Shown here: one piece after another, positions 28,529 to 37,766 of the stretch
How positions within the stretch are numbered: position 1 is the stretch's first letter
Layout of the letters: each line of letters begins with the position of its first letter
DNA from: Pseudomonadota bacterium
Lineage (GTDB): Bacteria > Pseudomonadota > Gammaproteobacteria > Pseudomonadales > Pseudomonadaceae
Length of the DNA: 41,403 bases
NCBI GenBank assembly: GCA_023431055.1
Contig: JAEYXX010000109.1
Location: 1-41,403 of the forward strand
Direction of reading: 5' to 3'
The notes under the pieces: model-generated
Told to the model about the DNA's origin: nothing
Database searches by the model: none
Seen by the model: only the letters and a program-made list of their open reading frames with translations
Made by a program: the position numbers and the translations under genes

Positions 28529-28552
28529 GCCCGGCTACCGCGGTAGCCGGGC
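28529..28552. terminator. palindromic hairpin after acnA
   Basis: A perfect 24-bp palindrome with half GCCCGGCTACCG starts 8 bases after the acnA stop. The stem is strong, but no T-run follows, so it may slow 3' decay or act as a factor-assisted terminator. Confidence 0.5.
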
Positions 28553-28703
28553 ATGCCAACTTCCGTCTGGCCAGGGATGGCCGACGTCGCGACAAAAATG
28601 TGACGTCATTCAAAAAGTGATTACACTCGCGAAAACGGATTCAGCCCTCAACTTTGCCGCTCGGCGGCCGATGACAGGGGCATTACAACGACGGATACCT
28701 GCC

Positions 28704-30269
28704 ATGCGTAACAACCAGCCGGTCACTCAGCGTGAGCGCACCTTTCCTGCACAACAACGCCTGATATCCACCACCGACCTCAAAGGACAAATCAGCTACT
28801 GCAACGACGCCTTCGTCGAAGTCAGCGGCTTCACGCGCGAAGAACTGCTGCGCGCGCCACACAACATCGTGCGTCACCCTGACGTGCCGTCCGCCGTGTT
28901 CGAGCACATGTGGACGACCCTGAAGAAGGGCCGCCCGTGGATGGGCATCGTCAAGAACCGCAGCAAGAACGGTGACCACTACTGGGTCAACGCCTACGTC
29001 ACGCCCGTGACCGAAAACAACCAGGTTGTCGGCTACGAATCCGTCCGTATCAAACCGACAGCCGAGCAGGTGCGCCGCGCCGAAACGCTGTACGCCCGCC
29101 TCAACGCCGGCAAATCGGCCGTACCGGCCAGCAATCACTGGCTGCCCATCGTGCAGGCGTGGATGCCCTTCATCCTGGTCAGCCAGATCGGCTTCATGAT
29201 CGGCCACTGGATGGGCAGCAACTGGGGCTTCATCCTCGCTGCCGTGCTCTCCGTGCCGCTGGGTCTGGCTGGCATCGCCTGGCAGACGCGCGGTGTCAAA
29301 CGTCTGCTGCGCCTCGCCGAGCAAACCACCTCCGACCCGCTGATCGCGCAGATGTACACCGACAGCCGCGGCGCCGAAGCACGCCTGGAAATGGCCATGC
29401 TCAGCCAGGAAGCGCGCCTGAAAACCTGCCTCACCCGCCTGCAGGACACCGCCGAACAACTAACCCAGCAGGCGCGTGAAGCCGACAAGCTGGCGCACAA
29501 CAGCTCGGCCGGTCTCGAGCGCCAGCGCCAGGAGACCGAACAGGTCGCCACGGCAGTCAACGAAATGGCTGCCACCACCCTGGAAGTGGCCAGCAACGTA
29601 GCCCGCACCGCCATCGCCACCCAGGAGGCCAACCGCCTGACCAGCGAAGGCCGCACCATCGCCGCGGAAACCCGCGAAGCCATCCAGCGCCTGTCGCAAT
29701 CGGTGGGTGATACCGGCGAAACCGTGACCCGCCTGGCCCAGGACAGCAGCGAAATTGGTGGTGTGGTCGACGTGATCAAGGGCATTGCCGATCAGACCAA
29801 CCTGCTCGCCCTCAACGCCGCCATCGAAGCCGCACGCGCCGGTGAAATGGGCCGCGGCTTCGCCGTGGTGGCCGACGAGGTTCGTTCCCTCGCCCAGCGC
29901 ACCGCCGAATCCACAGAACAGATTCACGGCCTGATCGCCAAACTGCAACGTACTGCCGAAGAGGCCGTACTGACCATGGAAATCGGCCGCAAACAGGCCG
30001 ACGAAGGCGTCGAACGCGTTCTCAAAGCCGATCAGGCGCTGTCCGGTATCAGTGACTCGGTCGCCAACATCGCCGACATGGCCAACCAGATCGCCGCGGC
30101 AGCCGAAGAACAAAGCGCCGTGGCCGACGAGATCAACCAGAACATCACCACCATCGCCCAACTGGCCGACCAGACTGCTGGCGAAGCCAACGACACTGCC
30201 AAACTCAGCGAAGCCCTGACCAACACCGCACAGGGCCAATACGCCCTGGTCGAACGCTTCAACCGCTGA
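28704..30269 (+). CDS. aer: aerotaxis receptor Aer (PAS-MCP)
   Basis: A 521-residue methyl-accepting chemotaxis transducer that senses oxygen or redox state. An N-terminal FAD-binding PAS domain (about 12-125; [23 protein letters not shown] and [18 protein letters not shown]) is followed by a hydrophobic hairpin (about 145-195) anchoring it from the cytoplasmic side. Then come a HAMP-like linker and the coiled-coil signalling domain with the hairpin tip [21 protein letters not shown]. It has no periplasmic domain and no CheR-binding pentapeptide at the end. I use the ATG at 28704, since the extended frame to 28617 lacks a signal. It equals PA1561 in P. aeruginosa, from memory. A terminator follows. 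Confidence 0.95.
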   Translation: MRNNQPVTQRERTFPAQQRLISTTDLKGQISYCNDAFVEVSGFTREELLRAPHNIVRHPDVPSAVFEHMWTTLKKGRPWMGIVKNRSKNGDHYWVNAYVTPVTENNQVVGYESVRIKPTAEQVRRAETLYARLNAGKSAVPASNHWLPIVQAWMPFILVSQIGFMIGHWMGSNWGFILAAVLSVPLGLAGIAWQTRGVKRLLRLAEQTTSDPLIAQMYTDSRGAEARLEMAMLSQEARLKTCLTRLQDTAEQLTQQAREADKLAHNSSAGLERQRQETEQVATAVNEMAATTLEVASNVARTAIATQEANRLTSEGRTIAAETREAIQRLSQSVGDTGETVTRLAQDSSEIGGVVDVIKGIADQTNLLALNAAIEAARAGEMGRGFAVVADEVRSLAQRTAESTEQIHGLIAKLQRTAEEAVLTMEIGRKQADEGVERVLKADQALSGISDSVANIADMANQIAAAAEEQSAVADEINQNITTIAQLADQTAGEANDTAKLSEALTNTAQGQYALVERFNR

Positions 30270-30303
30270 AAAAAAGGCGCAGCGGGTCACCGCTGCGCCT
30301 TCC
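30270..30303 (+). terminator. intrinsic terminator of aer
   Basis: Stem AGGCGCAGCGG (30275-30285) and CCGCTGCGCCT (30290-30300), loop GTCA, with an A-run before it and a short pyrimidine tail after it. The A-run allows use by transcripts coming from the right as well. Confidence 0.85.
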
Positions 30304-30569
30304 CCGCCCCGCCTTCGCATGATTGCCAATTGCCAGCAGTTATCCGACAGGGTGTATAGCCTGCCAAACACCCCACCACCTTGCTGCAGGCCGCGAGATA
30401 GAGAAGGATCTTGAAAATAGGTCTGTTCTGGGCTTTTCGTACTGGCCATTCTGTAGTTCGCGCAGCAGGAGCAAATCACTCAATCGGTCACGGAGATCAG
30501 ATGCTGGGATAACCGTTCTGTGGACATTGGCCCCTGACGAGCGAGCGATAACACCCCGCTCCTACAGGC
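30304..30569. other. non-coding gap between convergent genes
   Basis: No gene is supported here. The right end (about 30536-30567) reads, on the minus strand, CTGTAGGAGCGGGGTGTTAT, followed by CGCTCG. This resembles one half of a Pseudomonas GTAGGAGC-type REP. The rest shows nothing I recognise. Confidence 0.4.
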
Positions 30570-31277
30570 TCAAAGCCCGGCGAGCCTCAGCCAATGCGTG
30601 TAGAAACCCTCGGCCACCTGGTTCAGTGCCCTGACCTTCTCGCTCAGGCCTTCGCGCATCTCGTCGATACGTTGCTGGCTGGGCTGGCTGGCATCGAGCA
30701 GGTGCGCCCAGTCGTCGAGCCAGAGCTGGATCAGCTCTTCGGTCATTTCCGGGTGTCCCTGCAGCGCCAGCACCTTATCCCCCCAGGCGAAGGCCTGGTT
30801 GTCGCACCAGTGGCTGCTCAGTAGTGGCTGGGCGCCGTCAGGCAGGGCAAAGGTGTCGCCATGCCATTGGAAGATGCTGAACGACTCGGGCAGATGCGCC
30901 AGCCAGGGGCTGTCCGTTGCCTCTGAACGGCGCTGCATGCGCTGCCAACCGGCCTCGGTGTAGGGCATGTGGCGGATGCTGGCGCCCAGTGCCTTGGCCA
31001 GCAGTTGACCGCCCAGGCAGTGGCCGATGATGGGTATGTCGCGCGCGATAAAATGCTGCAACGCCGCCACTTCCTCGGCGATCCAGGGCAACGGGTCATT
31101 GACGCTCATCGGCCCGCCCATCACGGCGACCGCCTTGGGCCGCTCCAGGTCGTAGCCATGCAGTTCGCCCAGTTCGACGCGCCGCACGTCGAAGCTACAA
31201 GCACGGGCCTGCAGCACCTGCGCCAGGTGGGCTGGCGGGCAATAATCGATATGAGTCAGGATCAGAACATCGGCCAT
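30570..31277 (-). CDS. class I glutamine amidotransferase-like protein
   Basis: A 235-residue stand-alone GATase1-fold protein. The nucleophile elbow is IIGHCLGGQLLAKALG (Cys near residue 86), and the histidine/glutamate pair is in LALQGHPEMTEELI. AVMGGPMSVNDPLPWI is the usual oxyanion-side motif. The layout is that of GMP synthase-like amidotransferases and gamma-glutamyl peptidases without a synthetase domain, so it may hydrolyse gamma-glutamyl or other amide bonds. The start at 31277 is preceded by GGAGGT, and the extended frame to 31346 is rejected. It converges on aer. The substrate is not known. Confidence 0.88.
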   Translation of the reverse strand: MADVLILTHIDYCPPAHLAQVLQARACSFDVRRVELGELHGYDLERPKAVAVMGGPMSVNDPLPWIAEEVAALQHFIARDIPIIGHCLGGQLLAKALGASIRHMPYTEAGWQRMQRRSEATDSPWLAHLPESFSIFQWHGDTFALPDGAQPLLSSHWCDNQAFAWGDKVLALQGHPEMTEELIQLWLDDWAHLLDASQPSQQRIDEMREGLSEKVRALNQVAEGFYTHWLRLAGL

Positions 31278-31342
31278 GAGCACCTCCGCCGCGCAGTCTG
31301 CGCGAGAAGGATAGGCAAGTCGAGGCGGGCTGGGAGTTGAAG

Positions 31343-31368
31343 CCACCGGCCGGACAACCGGCCGGTGG
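31343..31368. terminator. hairpin between rraB and the amidotransferase gene
   Basis: Perfect 11-bp arms CCACCGGCCGG/CCGGCCGGTGG with loop ACAA, 32 bases past the rraB stop. A strong GC stem without a clear T-run, it probably separates the two minus-strand genes. Confidence 0.6.
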
Positions 31369-31399
31369 TCTGTACTGGCGAATGCCGCTGCCTTCGCCT

Positions 31400-31744
31400 C
31401 TAACGCATGGCTGACGCTTTCACCTCCTGGGTAACGCCCCAGCCATCCATCTTGCCGCCCAGCGGGACGACGATGGACTCCAGGTCATGTTCGAACTCGC
31501 CGATACCGGCATGGGTGGCATACATCACTTTGCTGATCTGCAGGTGCCAGACGCCGTCCTCGCGGGCGGATATCTGGGCGTTGAGCGACTCGCCGCGAAA
31601 GTTTCTGGCCGCCATTCTGGCCCGTTCTTCGTCGGGAAAAATGGCGTAGAACTCGATCGGGTGAAACTGGGCGAAGTCGAATCCCCCTTCTTTCATCCGA
31701 CGCAGCACCGAAGTGCTGGAGTCTTCGTGGAAGGCTGTGCTCAT
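31400..31744 (-). CDS. rraB: RraB-family protein (ribonuclease E inhibitor-like)
   Basis: A 114-residue acidic cytoplasmic protein of the RraB family. The N-terminal half reads SVLRRMKEGGFDFAQFHPIEFYAIFPDEE and the C-terminal strand-helix part SAREDGVWHLQISKVMYATHAGIGEFEHDL, ending GGKMDGWGVTQE. E. coli RraB binds RNase E and changes its substrate choice. Whether this protein does so in Pseudomonas is not shown by the sequence. GAGAGGGGG precedes the ATG. It is transcribed alone, with a 305-bp gap upstream and a hairpin downstream. Confidence 0.82.
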   Translation of the reverse strand: MSTAFHEDSSTSVLRRMKEGGFDFAQFHPIEFYAIFPDEERARMAARNFRGESLNAQISAREDGVWHLQISKVMYATHAGIGEFEHDLESIVVPLGGKMDGWGVTQEVKASAMR

Positions 31745-32049
31745 AAACGACCCCCTCTCAGGCTATGGATGGATTAACCGCTTTCCCAATGCAACCGTCC
31801 CAGGGACGGTGTCGCGGCCCCTGCCGAACGTCTCTAAAAATGGAACTTAGAAACACCCGGACGGCGCCGCCCCGAGAATCGAGCAGGTGCTCGATGTGTC
31901 TACTGCAAGCGTATCGACGACTGCCCGGCAGAACGCCAGACTGAAACCGTCTACACAAGAGTAGTCGCTGAATGAGGGGTTGGCGTCATGCAGAAAGCCT
32001 TTGTGACAAAGCCGGCGACCAGCGGCAACTGGCCAGCTCAGACCAACGG
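31745..32049. other. 305-bp intergenic region upstream of rraB
   Basis: No gene is supported. It must hold the rraB promoter on the minus strand. A 17-bp inverted repeat ACCGTCCC-A-GGGACGGT (31794-31810) lies 50 bases before rraB and could be an operator or a leader hairpin. I see no other recognisable signal. Confidence 0.4.
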
Positions 32050-32808
32050 CTAACGACTGAGCCAGGCCATCAATAGCCTGTTGATCCAGCCGGGCGTGAT
32101 CTGCCCAAGATTGAACAACACACCGAACTGCAACCCCACCGGGCGATGCACGGCGCTGGCGTGAGCCTGCTTCCAAGCCGCTGCGGCGATCTGCTCGGCC
32201 TCCAGGCGTACGCCCAGACGCTGCATCACCGCTGGACGCTGCGCCTGGCTGCGCACCATCGGCGTGTCGACGAACGGCGGCATGAGGTCACCGACGCGAA
32301 TGCCGTGCTCGCGCCACTCCAGCTCCAGCGCCTCGGTCAGCCCGCGTACGGCGAACTTGCTGGCCGAGTAGCTGGCCAGCTGCGGTACGCCGTAGAGTGC
32401 CGAGGCCGACCCCATGTTGATCACCTGCGCCCCTGGCGTAGCCTTGAGGTAGGCAAAGGCCGCATGGCAGAGGTTGAGCACGCCGAGCACATTGATCTGT
32501 ACCAGGCGCGTGTGCTGCTCCAGTTCGATGTCGACAAAGGCGCCGGTACGCAAGACGCCGGCAGCATTGAACAGCAGGCGCAACTGGCCGCCACCTTGCG
32601 TGCAGAATTCGGCCACAGCTGCCTGTACTGCCGCGGCATCGACCACATCCAGCGGGGCGTACCATGCACCACCCAGCTCAGCGGCCAATGCGGCCAGCGC
32701 CCCTTCATCGACATCGAGCAAGCCGACGCGCCAGCCACGTGCGTGAAACAGCCGCGCTGTGGCTGCGCCAATGCCTGATGCAGCGCCGCTGATGAGCATG
32801 TTGTTCAT
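32050..32808 (-). CDS. short-chain dehydrogenase/reductase
   Basis: A 252-residue classical SDR. The NAD(P) loop is ISGAASGIGAATARLF, the structural NAG is NAAG, the catalytic Ser is in MGSASALYG and the YxxxK motif is YSASKFAV. Asp at the end of the second strand (LLDVDEG) suggests NAD preference. It is last in an operon with the Baeyer-Villiger monooxygenase and hydrolase. Its start overlaps the hydrolase stop by one base (TGATG). It would interconvert an alcohol and the ketone used by the monooxygenase, which is inferred from context. Confidence 0.9.
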   Translation of the reverse strand: MNNMLISGAASGIGAATARLFHARGWRVGLLDVDEGALAALAAELGGAWYAPLDVVDAAAVQAAVAEFCTQGGGQLRLLFNAAGVLRTGAFVDIELEQHTRLVQINVLGVLNLCHAAFAYLKATPGAQVINMGSASALYGVPQLASYSASKFAVRGLTEALELEWREHGIRVGDLMPPFVDTPMVRSQAQRPAVMQRLGVRLEAEQIAAAAWKQAHASAVHRPVGLQFGVLFNLGQITPGWINRLLMAWLSR

Positions 32809-33737
32809 CACACACCCCGCTCACGAAGAAAGGCCACCACGCGTGCGATGGCGTAATCCGCAGCGCGCAACATGCCGACATGCGCCTGAAAGACGTGCCA
32901 CAGCCCCGGATAACGCTCCAGACGCACATCCACCCCAGCAGCCTCGGCGCGCTTGGCCAGGCGCAGACTGTCGTTCAGCAGCAACTCGTCTTCGCCTACC
33001 TGGATCAGCGTCGGTGGCAGAGGGCTGAGTTCGGCGAACAGCGGCGACAACCCCGGATCATCACGCGGCAGGTCCGCGGGGCAATACAGCTCGGCAGCCT
33101 GTTCGATCCAGCGCGGGTGGATCAACGGATCGCCGGCCGGCGGCTCGTGCATCTGCTCGCCGGTGAAATCGGTGGCGGGCGAGAAGCACACCAGCGCGGC
33201 GGGCGCCGGCAGACCGAGTTCGATGATGCGCAGGCAACCGACCAGGCTCAGGTTGCCGCCCGCCGAGTCGCCACCGATGACGATCTGCTCTGGCCGATAA
33301 CCGGCTTGCAGCAACGCCTGATAGGCCGCGACCACATCATCGCGCGCCGCCGGAAAGGGATGCTCCGGGGCCAGGCGGTAATCCAGCGCACAGACCTCCA
33401 GGGCGCCGCGCTTGGCCAGGCTGGCGCAGATGCCCCGATGCGTGTCCGGCCCGCCGATCATGAAGGCGCCGCCGTGCAGGTAGAGCAGCACGCTGCCGCC
33501 GCTGCCAGGTGGCCGGTGCCATTCGCACGGGCGCCCGGCCAGGGTCGCGGCGCTGCGGCTGACGCCGCGCGGCGTCAGGGTGATGGCGGTGAGTGCACGC
33601 AATATCCGGCGCTGCCCGGCCACCGGCATCGGCGGCCGCACCAGGCCGCGGAAGAACAGGCACAGAAAGCCGCGCAACAGGCCGCGCAGCAGCATCTGCT
33701 CGGCGGCTGGGGCCCTGAAATCAGCGGACGCAGTCAT
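32808..33737 (-). CDS. alpha/beta hydrolase of the HSL (HGGG) esterase family
   Basis: A 309-residue esterase of hormone-sensitive-lipase type. The oxyanion-hole motif is YLHGGAFMIGG, the nucleophile is in IGGDSAGGNLS, and the acid and histidine lie in LIQVGEDELLLND and YPGLWHVFQAH. YRLAPEHPFPAA is a further family mark. The N-terminal cap helix is hydrophobic, but there is no clear signal peptide. It starts at the ATG at 33737, inside the end of the monooxygenase gene (17-base overlap), and overlaps the SDR start. It is the likely partner that cleaves the ester made by the monooxygenase. Confidence 0.9.
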   Translation of the reverse strand: MTASADFRAPAAEQMLLRGLLRGFLCLFFRGLVRPPMPVAGQRRILRALTAITLTPRGVSRSAATLAGRPCEWHRPPGSGGSVLLYLHGGAFMIGGPDTHRGICASLAKRGALEVCALDYRLAPEHPFPAARDDVVAAYQALLQAGYRPEQIVIGGDSAGGNLSLVGCLRIIELGLPAPAALVCFSPATDFTGEQMHEPPAGDPLIHPRWIEQAAELYCPADLPRDDPGLSPLFAELSPLPPTLIQVGEDELLLNDSLRLAKRAEAAGVDVRLERYPGLWHVFQAHVGMLRAADYAIARVVAFLRERGV

Positions 33738-35196
33738 AGTCGGCAAGCTCCGGAGTGCGGGTCATGAGGCGATAGGTGAAGGTGAAACCCGGCCAGTTAT
33801 TGGTGTGCTTGCCGGTAGCGGTCTGGTACCAGCTGTCGCAACCCTGTGCCCATATCGTTCGATGTGTCGCCTGCTGCAGCTCGGTGTTGTAACTGCGCTG
33901 CACCGTCGCGCGCAGGTCGAGATAGCGCAGCCGCTGCTCGCGCAGTGCGCGCAGACAGCCCAGCACATAGGCGTACTGGCTCTCCAACATGTAGAGAATG
34001 GAGTTGTGGCCGAGGTTGGTGTTCGGCCCGTAGAGCAGGAACAGGTTGGGAAAACCGCTGACGCTGATGCCCTTGTAAGCCTCGGCACCGTCCTTCCAGG
34101 CCTGGTTCAGCTCTATACCATCGAGGCCGCGAATACGCATCGGCGCAAGGAAATCGGTGGCGGTGAAACCAGTGCCGTAGATCAGCACATCGCAGGGATG
34201 CTCACGGCCATCGGCCGTCACCAGCGAATGCTCGCGCACCTCGCGAATCGCCGAATCGACGATCTCGACATTGGCCTGTGCCAGCGCCGGAAAGTAGTCG
34301 TTGCTGATCAGGATGCGCTTGCAGCCCATCGGGTAATTCGGCTGCAACTGGGCACGCTTGCCGGCATCGGGCATCTGTCGCTTCAGATGGCGGGTGAAGC
34401 TGTGGCGAAACAGGCGCATCAGCCAGGGAAAGCGGATGAAAGCGACCGCCCGCCCCTCGTGATGCAGGTATTGCAGCAGGCGATCGGCGCGCTGCCAGGT
34501 GGGCCAACGCTGTTTCAGGGCGATTTCCCAGCGGCGATAACGGCGATCCGGCTTGGCCAGCACATAAGCGGCCGAGCGCTGAAACAGGCTCAGGCTGGCG
34601 ACCTTCGGCTGGATCTGCGGCACGAACTGGATCGCCGAAGCGCCAGTGCCGATCACCGCCACACGTTTGCCGCTCAGGTCGAGATCATGTCGCCAGCGCG
34701 CCGAATGAAAGGCCTCTCCCCGGAAACGCTCCAGCCCGGGCAGTTTCGGGTAGGCCGGCCGATTGAGCTGGCCGCAGGCACTGACCAGCGCCTGCGCTTC
34801 GATCACCTCGCCTCCCGCCAGTTCGACCCGCCAGACGCCGCATTCGACATCGAACTCGGCGCCCAGCACTTCGCTGTGCAGGCGGATATGTGGGCGCAGC
34901 CGGTGATTCTCCACGCACTGCAGGATGTAGGCGTGGATTTCCGCCTGCGGCGCGAATTTGCGCGACCAGTCGTGCTTGGGTTCGAAGGAAAAGGAATACA
35001 GGTGCGAAGGCACATCGCAGGCGGCGCCCGGGTAGCTGTTGTCGCGCCAGGTACCGCCGACCTCACCGGCCTTCTCCAGCAACAGGAAGTCGTCCTCACC
35101 GGCCTTGCGCAACTGCATGGCCAGACCAACACCGGCAAAGCCGCTGCCGATGATCAGTACGCGCCAGGGCGCGTTCGTACGGGGGTTGTTTTGCAT
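33721..35196 (-). CDS. flavin-containing Baeyer-Villiger monooxygenase (type I)
   Basis: A 491-residue FAD/NADPH enzyme that inserts oxygen beside a ketone to give an ester or lactone. The FAD-binding loop GSGFAG is at residues 17-22. The Baeyer-Villiger fingerprint FxGxxxHxxxW is met by FRGEAFHSARW. The second Rossmann loop is VIGTGASAIQF, and MGCKRILISNDYFPAL and YGTGFTATDF are also typical. I start at the ATG at 35196 (MQNNPRTN). It is the first gene of an operon with an esterase and an SDR, and is divergent from an AraC-type regulator. The substrate class (linear, cyclic or aromatic ketone) cannot be read from sequence. Confidence 0.93.
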   Translation of the reverse strand: MQNNPRTNAPWRVLIIGSGFAGVGLAMQLRKAGEDDFLLLEKAGEVGGTWRDNSYPGAACDVPSHLYSFSFEPKHDWSRKFAPQAEIHAYILQCVENHRLRPHIRLHSEVLGAEFDVECGVWRVELAGGEVIEAQALVSACGQLNRPAYPKLPGLERFRGEAFHSARWRHDLDLSGKRVAVIGTGASAIQFVPQIQPKVASLSLFQRSAAYVLAKPDRRYRRWEIALKQRWPTWQRADRLLQYLHHEGRAVAFIRFPWLMRLFRHSFTRHLKRQMPDAGKRAQLQPNYPMGCKRILISNDYFPALAQANVEIVDSAIREVREHSLVTADGREHPCDVLIYGTGFTATDFLAPMRIRGLDGIELNQAWKDGAEAYKGISVSGFPNLFLLYGPNTNLGHNSILYMLESQYAYVLGCLRALREQRLRYLDLRATVQRSYNTELQQATHRTIWAQGCDSWYQTATGKHTNNWPGFTFTYRLMTRTPELADYDCVR

Positions 35197-35242
35197 TGTA
35201 GTGACCCGTGCATGGCGATGAGCTGATGCTACTTGCCCCGCC

Positions 35243-35260
35243 ATGCCCGGGTTATGGCAT
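35243..35260. promoter_or_regulatory. possible operator between monooxygenase operon and AraC gene
   Basis: Inverted repeat ATGCC-N8-GGCAT lies in the 98-bp divergent gap (35197-35294). Its position fits a binding site for the AraC-type regulator. The arms are short, so chance is possible. Confidence 0.3.
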
Positions 35261-35294
35261 AGTCGGTCAGGATATTGTGATTTCCGGACAACCT

Positions 35295-36320
35295 ATGTCA
35301 GCGCCCTGGCCCGCACGACGCAGCATCATCAGCATCCAGCTGCTCACCCAACTGGGGCTCGACCTTGGCCTGAGCCTGGACAGGTGCCTGCATGAAACCG
35401 GGCTCAGCCCGATGCAGCTGGCCAGCCTGAACGGGGAGATCGAAGCGCAGCGCGAACTGCAGTTGATCGCCAACCTGATCGAGGCGCTTCCCGCAGTCGA
35501 AGACCTGGGCCTGCAGGCCGGCCGTCGCTATCACGTGACCAGCTACGGTGCCTGGGGTTATGCGATTCTCAGTAGTGCTACGGCACGTCAGGCGGCCGAA
35601 CTGGGCCTGCGTTATCACGGCCTGACCTACGCCTTCACCCGCATCAGCCTGAGCGTGGATGAAACCGTCGCCAGCCTGAACTTCGACGACAACGCCCTGC
35701 CCACAGGGCTGCATGATTTCATCGTGCAACGCGACATGCTCGGCGCTCTGGTGGTCGTGCGCGAGCTCCTCGGCAGCACGCTGCGGCTGCTGGACGTGGA
35801 ATTGCGCCAGGCACCCCCTGCCGACGTTTCGCCCTTCATCGCCGCCTTCGGCCAGGCACCGCGTTTCGGCGCACCCTGCAATCGGATGGGCTTTGCCGCC
35901 GACCTGCTGGACAACCCGCTGCCGCGGGCCAACCCACAACTGGTCAGCGCTTGCGAGCAACAATGCCAGGCAGTGCTGACACGCCATCAATGGCACCAGG
36001 GCCTGGCCGGGCGCGTACGCCAGTTGCTGCTGCAATCGCCAGGACAGATCGCCGACATGGAACAGGTCGCAGGCCGCCTGCATCTGAGCAGTCGTACCCT
36101 GCGTCGTCGCCTGATAGCAGAAGGCACCAGCTTCCGCGCCCTGCAGGACGAAGTGCGCCAAGCCCTGGCCGAGCACCTGCTCGCGGCAGGCGGCCTGAGC
36201 CTGGAGGAAATTGCCGAACGCCTGGGCTATGGCGAGCTGTCCAATTTCATCCATGCCTTCAAACGCTGGAAAGGCACCACGCCTGGGCGCTATCAGCGTG
36301 AAGCGGGGCTGCTGGTATAA
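35295..36320 (+). CDS. AraC-family transcriptional regulator
   Basis: A 341-residue regulator with an N-terminal ligand-binding domain of the PF12625 type (about residues 15-200; LGLDLGLSLDRCLHETGLSP, GAWGYAILSSATARQAAELGLRYHGL). The C-terminal AraC domain has two helix-turn-helix motifs (VAGRLHLSSRTLRRRLIAEGTSF; LEEIAERLGYGELSNFIHAFKRWKGTTPGRY). Regulators of this group often activate adjacent catabolic operons. Here it is divergent from the Baeyer-Villiger operon, which is its probable target. I use the ATG at 35295. The open frame continues upstream to 35208 but overlaps the monooxygenase promoter zone. Confidence 0.9.
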   Translation: MSAPWPARRSIISIQLLTQLGLDLGLSLDRCLHETGLSPMQLASLNGEIEAQRELQLIANLIEALPAVEDLGLQAGRRYHVTSYGAWGYAILSSATARQAAELGLRYHGLTYAFTRISLSVDETVASLNFDDNALPTGLHDFIVQRDMLGALVVVRELLGSTLRLLDVELRQAPPADVSPFIAAFGQAPRFGAPCNRMGFAADLLDNPLPRANPQLVSACEQQCQAVLTRHQWHQGLAGRVRQLLLQSPGQIADMEQVAGRLHLSSRTLRRRLIAEGTSFRALQDEVRQALAEHLLAAGGLSLEEIAERLGYGELSNFIHAFKRWKGTTPGRYQREAGLLV

Positions 36321-36386
36321 CTGTTTGCCAGTTTGAAAGTCATCTTCACGCTGACAAGCCGCAAGCGCCGAGCTAGGGTGCCAGCC

Positions 36387-37265
36387 ATGAACATCATCAC
36401 CCTGCTCCTGCCCTATCAACCGCCGTGGAACTGGCAACAATTCCACGGCCACTTCGCACTGCGCGCGATTCCCGGCCTGGAGTCGCTGGGCGCGGATAGC
36501 TACAGCCGCGGCTTCAGCATCGACGGCACACCCGGCTGGTTTCGGGTTGCCCCGCTGCCAGGGCAGAACGCGCTGGAACTGCGCTGCCGCCTGGCCTCGC
36601 CCGCGCATCTCGATCAACTGGAGCAGCGCGTACGACGCATGTTCGATCTCGACAGCGAGCCCGAAACCATTGCCCGCCACCTCAGCGCTGATGAACTGCT
36701 GGCTCCACTGCTGCTGCGCAACCCCGGCCTGCGCCTGCCCGTGGCCTTCGATCCGTTCGAGCAGGCAGTACGCGCCATCGTCGGCCAGCAGGTCACGGTC
36801 AAAGCAGCGGTGACCATCAGCGGGCGCCTGGTGCAGCGTGTCGGCACGCCGATCGAGACACCGCAAGCATTGGACATCAACCGCCTGTTCCCTACGCCGC
36901 AGGCGCTTGCCGAAGCCGATCTGAGCGGCATCGGCATGCCCGGCAAGCGCGTGCAGTGCCTGCAGCATTTCGCTGCACGAATTGCCGATGGCAGCCTCAA
37001 GCTCGATCTGCAAGAAGGCAGCGCAGCGCTGATCGAGCGATTGTGCGCCCTGCCCGGCATCGGCCCGTGGACCGCGGAGTACATCGCTCTGCGCGCCTTC
37101 GGTGAGGCCGATGCCTTTCCCGCCAGCGATCTGGGCCTGCTCAAGGCACCGGTTTGGGGAATCGGGGGCATCGATGCGCGGCGCCTGAAAGCCCGCGCGG
37201 AAGCCTGGCGACCGTGGCGGGCTTACGCTGCTGCGCATCTCTGGCACTGCTACTCGGGAGGCTGA
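36387..37265 (+). CDS. alkA: DNA-3-methyladenine glycosylase II (AlkA-like)
   Basis: A 292-residue HhH-GPD glycosylase that removes alkylated bases. The N-terminal AlkA domain (about 1-110; PYQPPWNWQQFHGHFALRAIPG) is followed by FEQAVRAIVGQQVTVKAA. The helix-hairpin-helix LPGIGPWTAEYIALRAFGE comes next, with the catalytic Asp in FPASDLGLLKA. It starts at 36387. The ogt gene begins two bases after the stop, so the two alkylation-repair genes form an operon. The upstream AraC gene is not an Ada protein (no methyl-acceptor cysteine domain), and no Ada box is evident. Confidence 0.93.
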   Translation: MNIITLLLPYQPPWNWQQFHGHFALRAIPGLESLGADSYSRGFSIDGTPGWFRVAPLPGQNALELRCRLASPAHLDQLEQRVRRMFDLDSEPETIARHLSADELLAPLLLRNPGLRLPVAFDPFEQAVRAIVGQQVTVKAAVTISGRLVQRVGTPIETPQALDINRLFPTPQALAEADLSGIGMPGKRVQCLQHFAARIADGSLKLDLQEGSAALIERLCALPGIGPWTAEYIALRAFGEADAFPASDLGLLKAPVWGIGGIDARRLKARAEAWRPWRAYAAAHLWHCYSGG

Positions 37266-37267
37266 CC

Positions 37268-37765
37268 ATGCATTACCGCCATCACGACAGCCCCATCGGG
37301 CCGCTGTTCATCGCAGGTGACGAAAGCGGCCTGCAACTGCTGCTGATGGAACTCGATAGCCGCCCCTGGCGCATCGAGGACGGCTGGCAGCCCGCCAGCC
37401 GTGAGCTGGATGCCGTGTGCCGCCAACTCGATGAATACTTCGCCGGCAAGCGTCAGCAGTTCGAACTGCGCCTGGCCCCCAGAGGCACGGCCTTTCAACA
37501 GGCAGTGTGGCAGGCACTGCAAGCGATTCCCTATGGCCGCACCTGCAGCTATTCGGAGCTGGCCCATGCCATCGGCAAGCCGCAGGCCGTACGCGCGGTA
37601 GGCGCGGCCAACGGTGCCAACCCGATCTCCATCATCGTGCCCTGCCATCGCGTGATCGGCCGCAACGGCAGCCTGACCGGTTATGCCGGCGGCCTGCCGC
37701 GCAAGCAGCAGTTGCTGGAGCTTGAAGGCGTATTGCAGCCAAAGCAGGTACGGCTGCCTTTCTAG
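37268..37765 (+). CDS. ogt: methylated-DNA--[protein]-cysteine S-methyltransferase
   Basis: A 165-residue suicide repair protein that takes the methyl group from O6-methylguanine. The acceptor motif is IIVPCHRVIGRNG, with the Cys at about residue 126. The DNA-binding helix region reads VWQALQAIPYGRTCSYSELAHAIGKPQAVRAVG. The N-terminal ribonuclease-like domain begins MHYRHHDSPIGPLFIAGDE. It follows alkA by two bases with GGAG upstream. Its stop is one base from the end of the convergent phosphatase gene, so the two transcripts must overlap at their 3' ends. Confidence 0.95.
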   Translation: MHYRHHDSPIGPLFIAGDESGLQLLLMELDSRPWRIEDGWQPASRELDAVCRQLDEYFAGKRQQFELRLAPRGTAFQQAVWQALQAIPYGRTCSYSELAHAIGKPQAVRAVGAANGANPISIIVPCHRVIGRNGSLTGYAGGLPRKQQLLELEGVLQPKQVRLPF

Positions 37766-37766
37766 A

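Noticed and set aside
35298..37247. Open frame of 649 codons on the minus strand opposite the AraC and alkA genes
   Set aside because: It runs across two well-supported plus-strand genes and their junction, and shows no domain.
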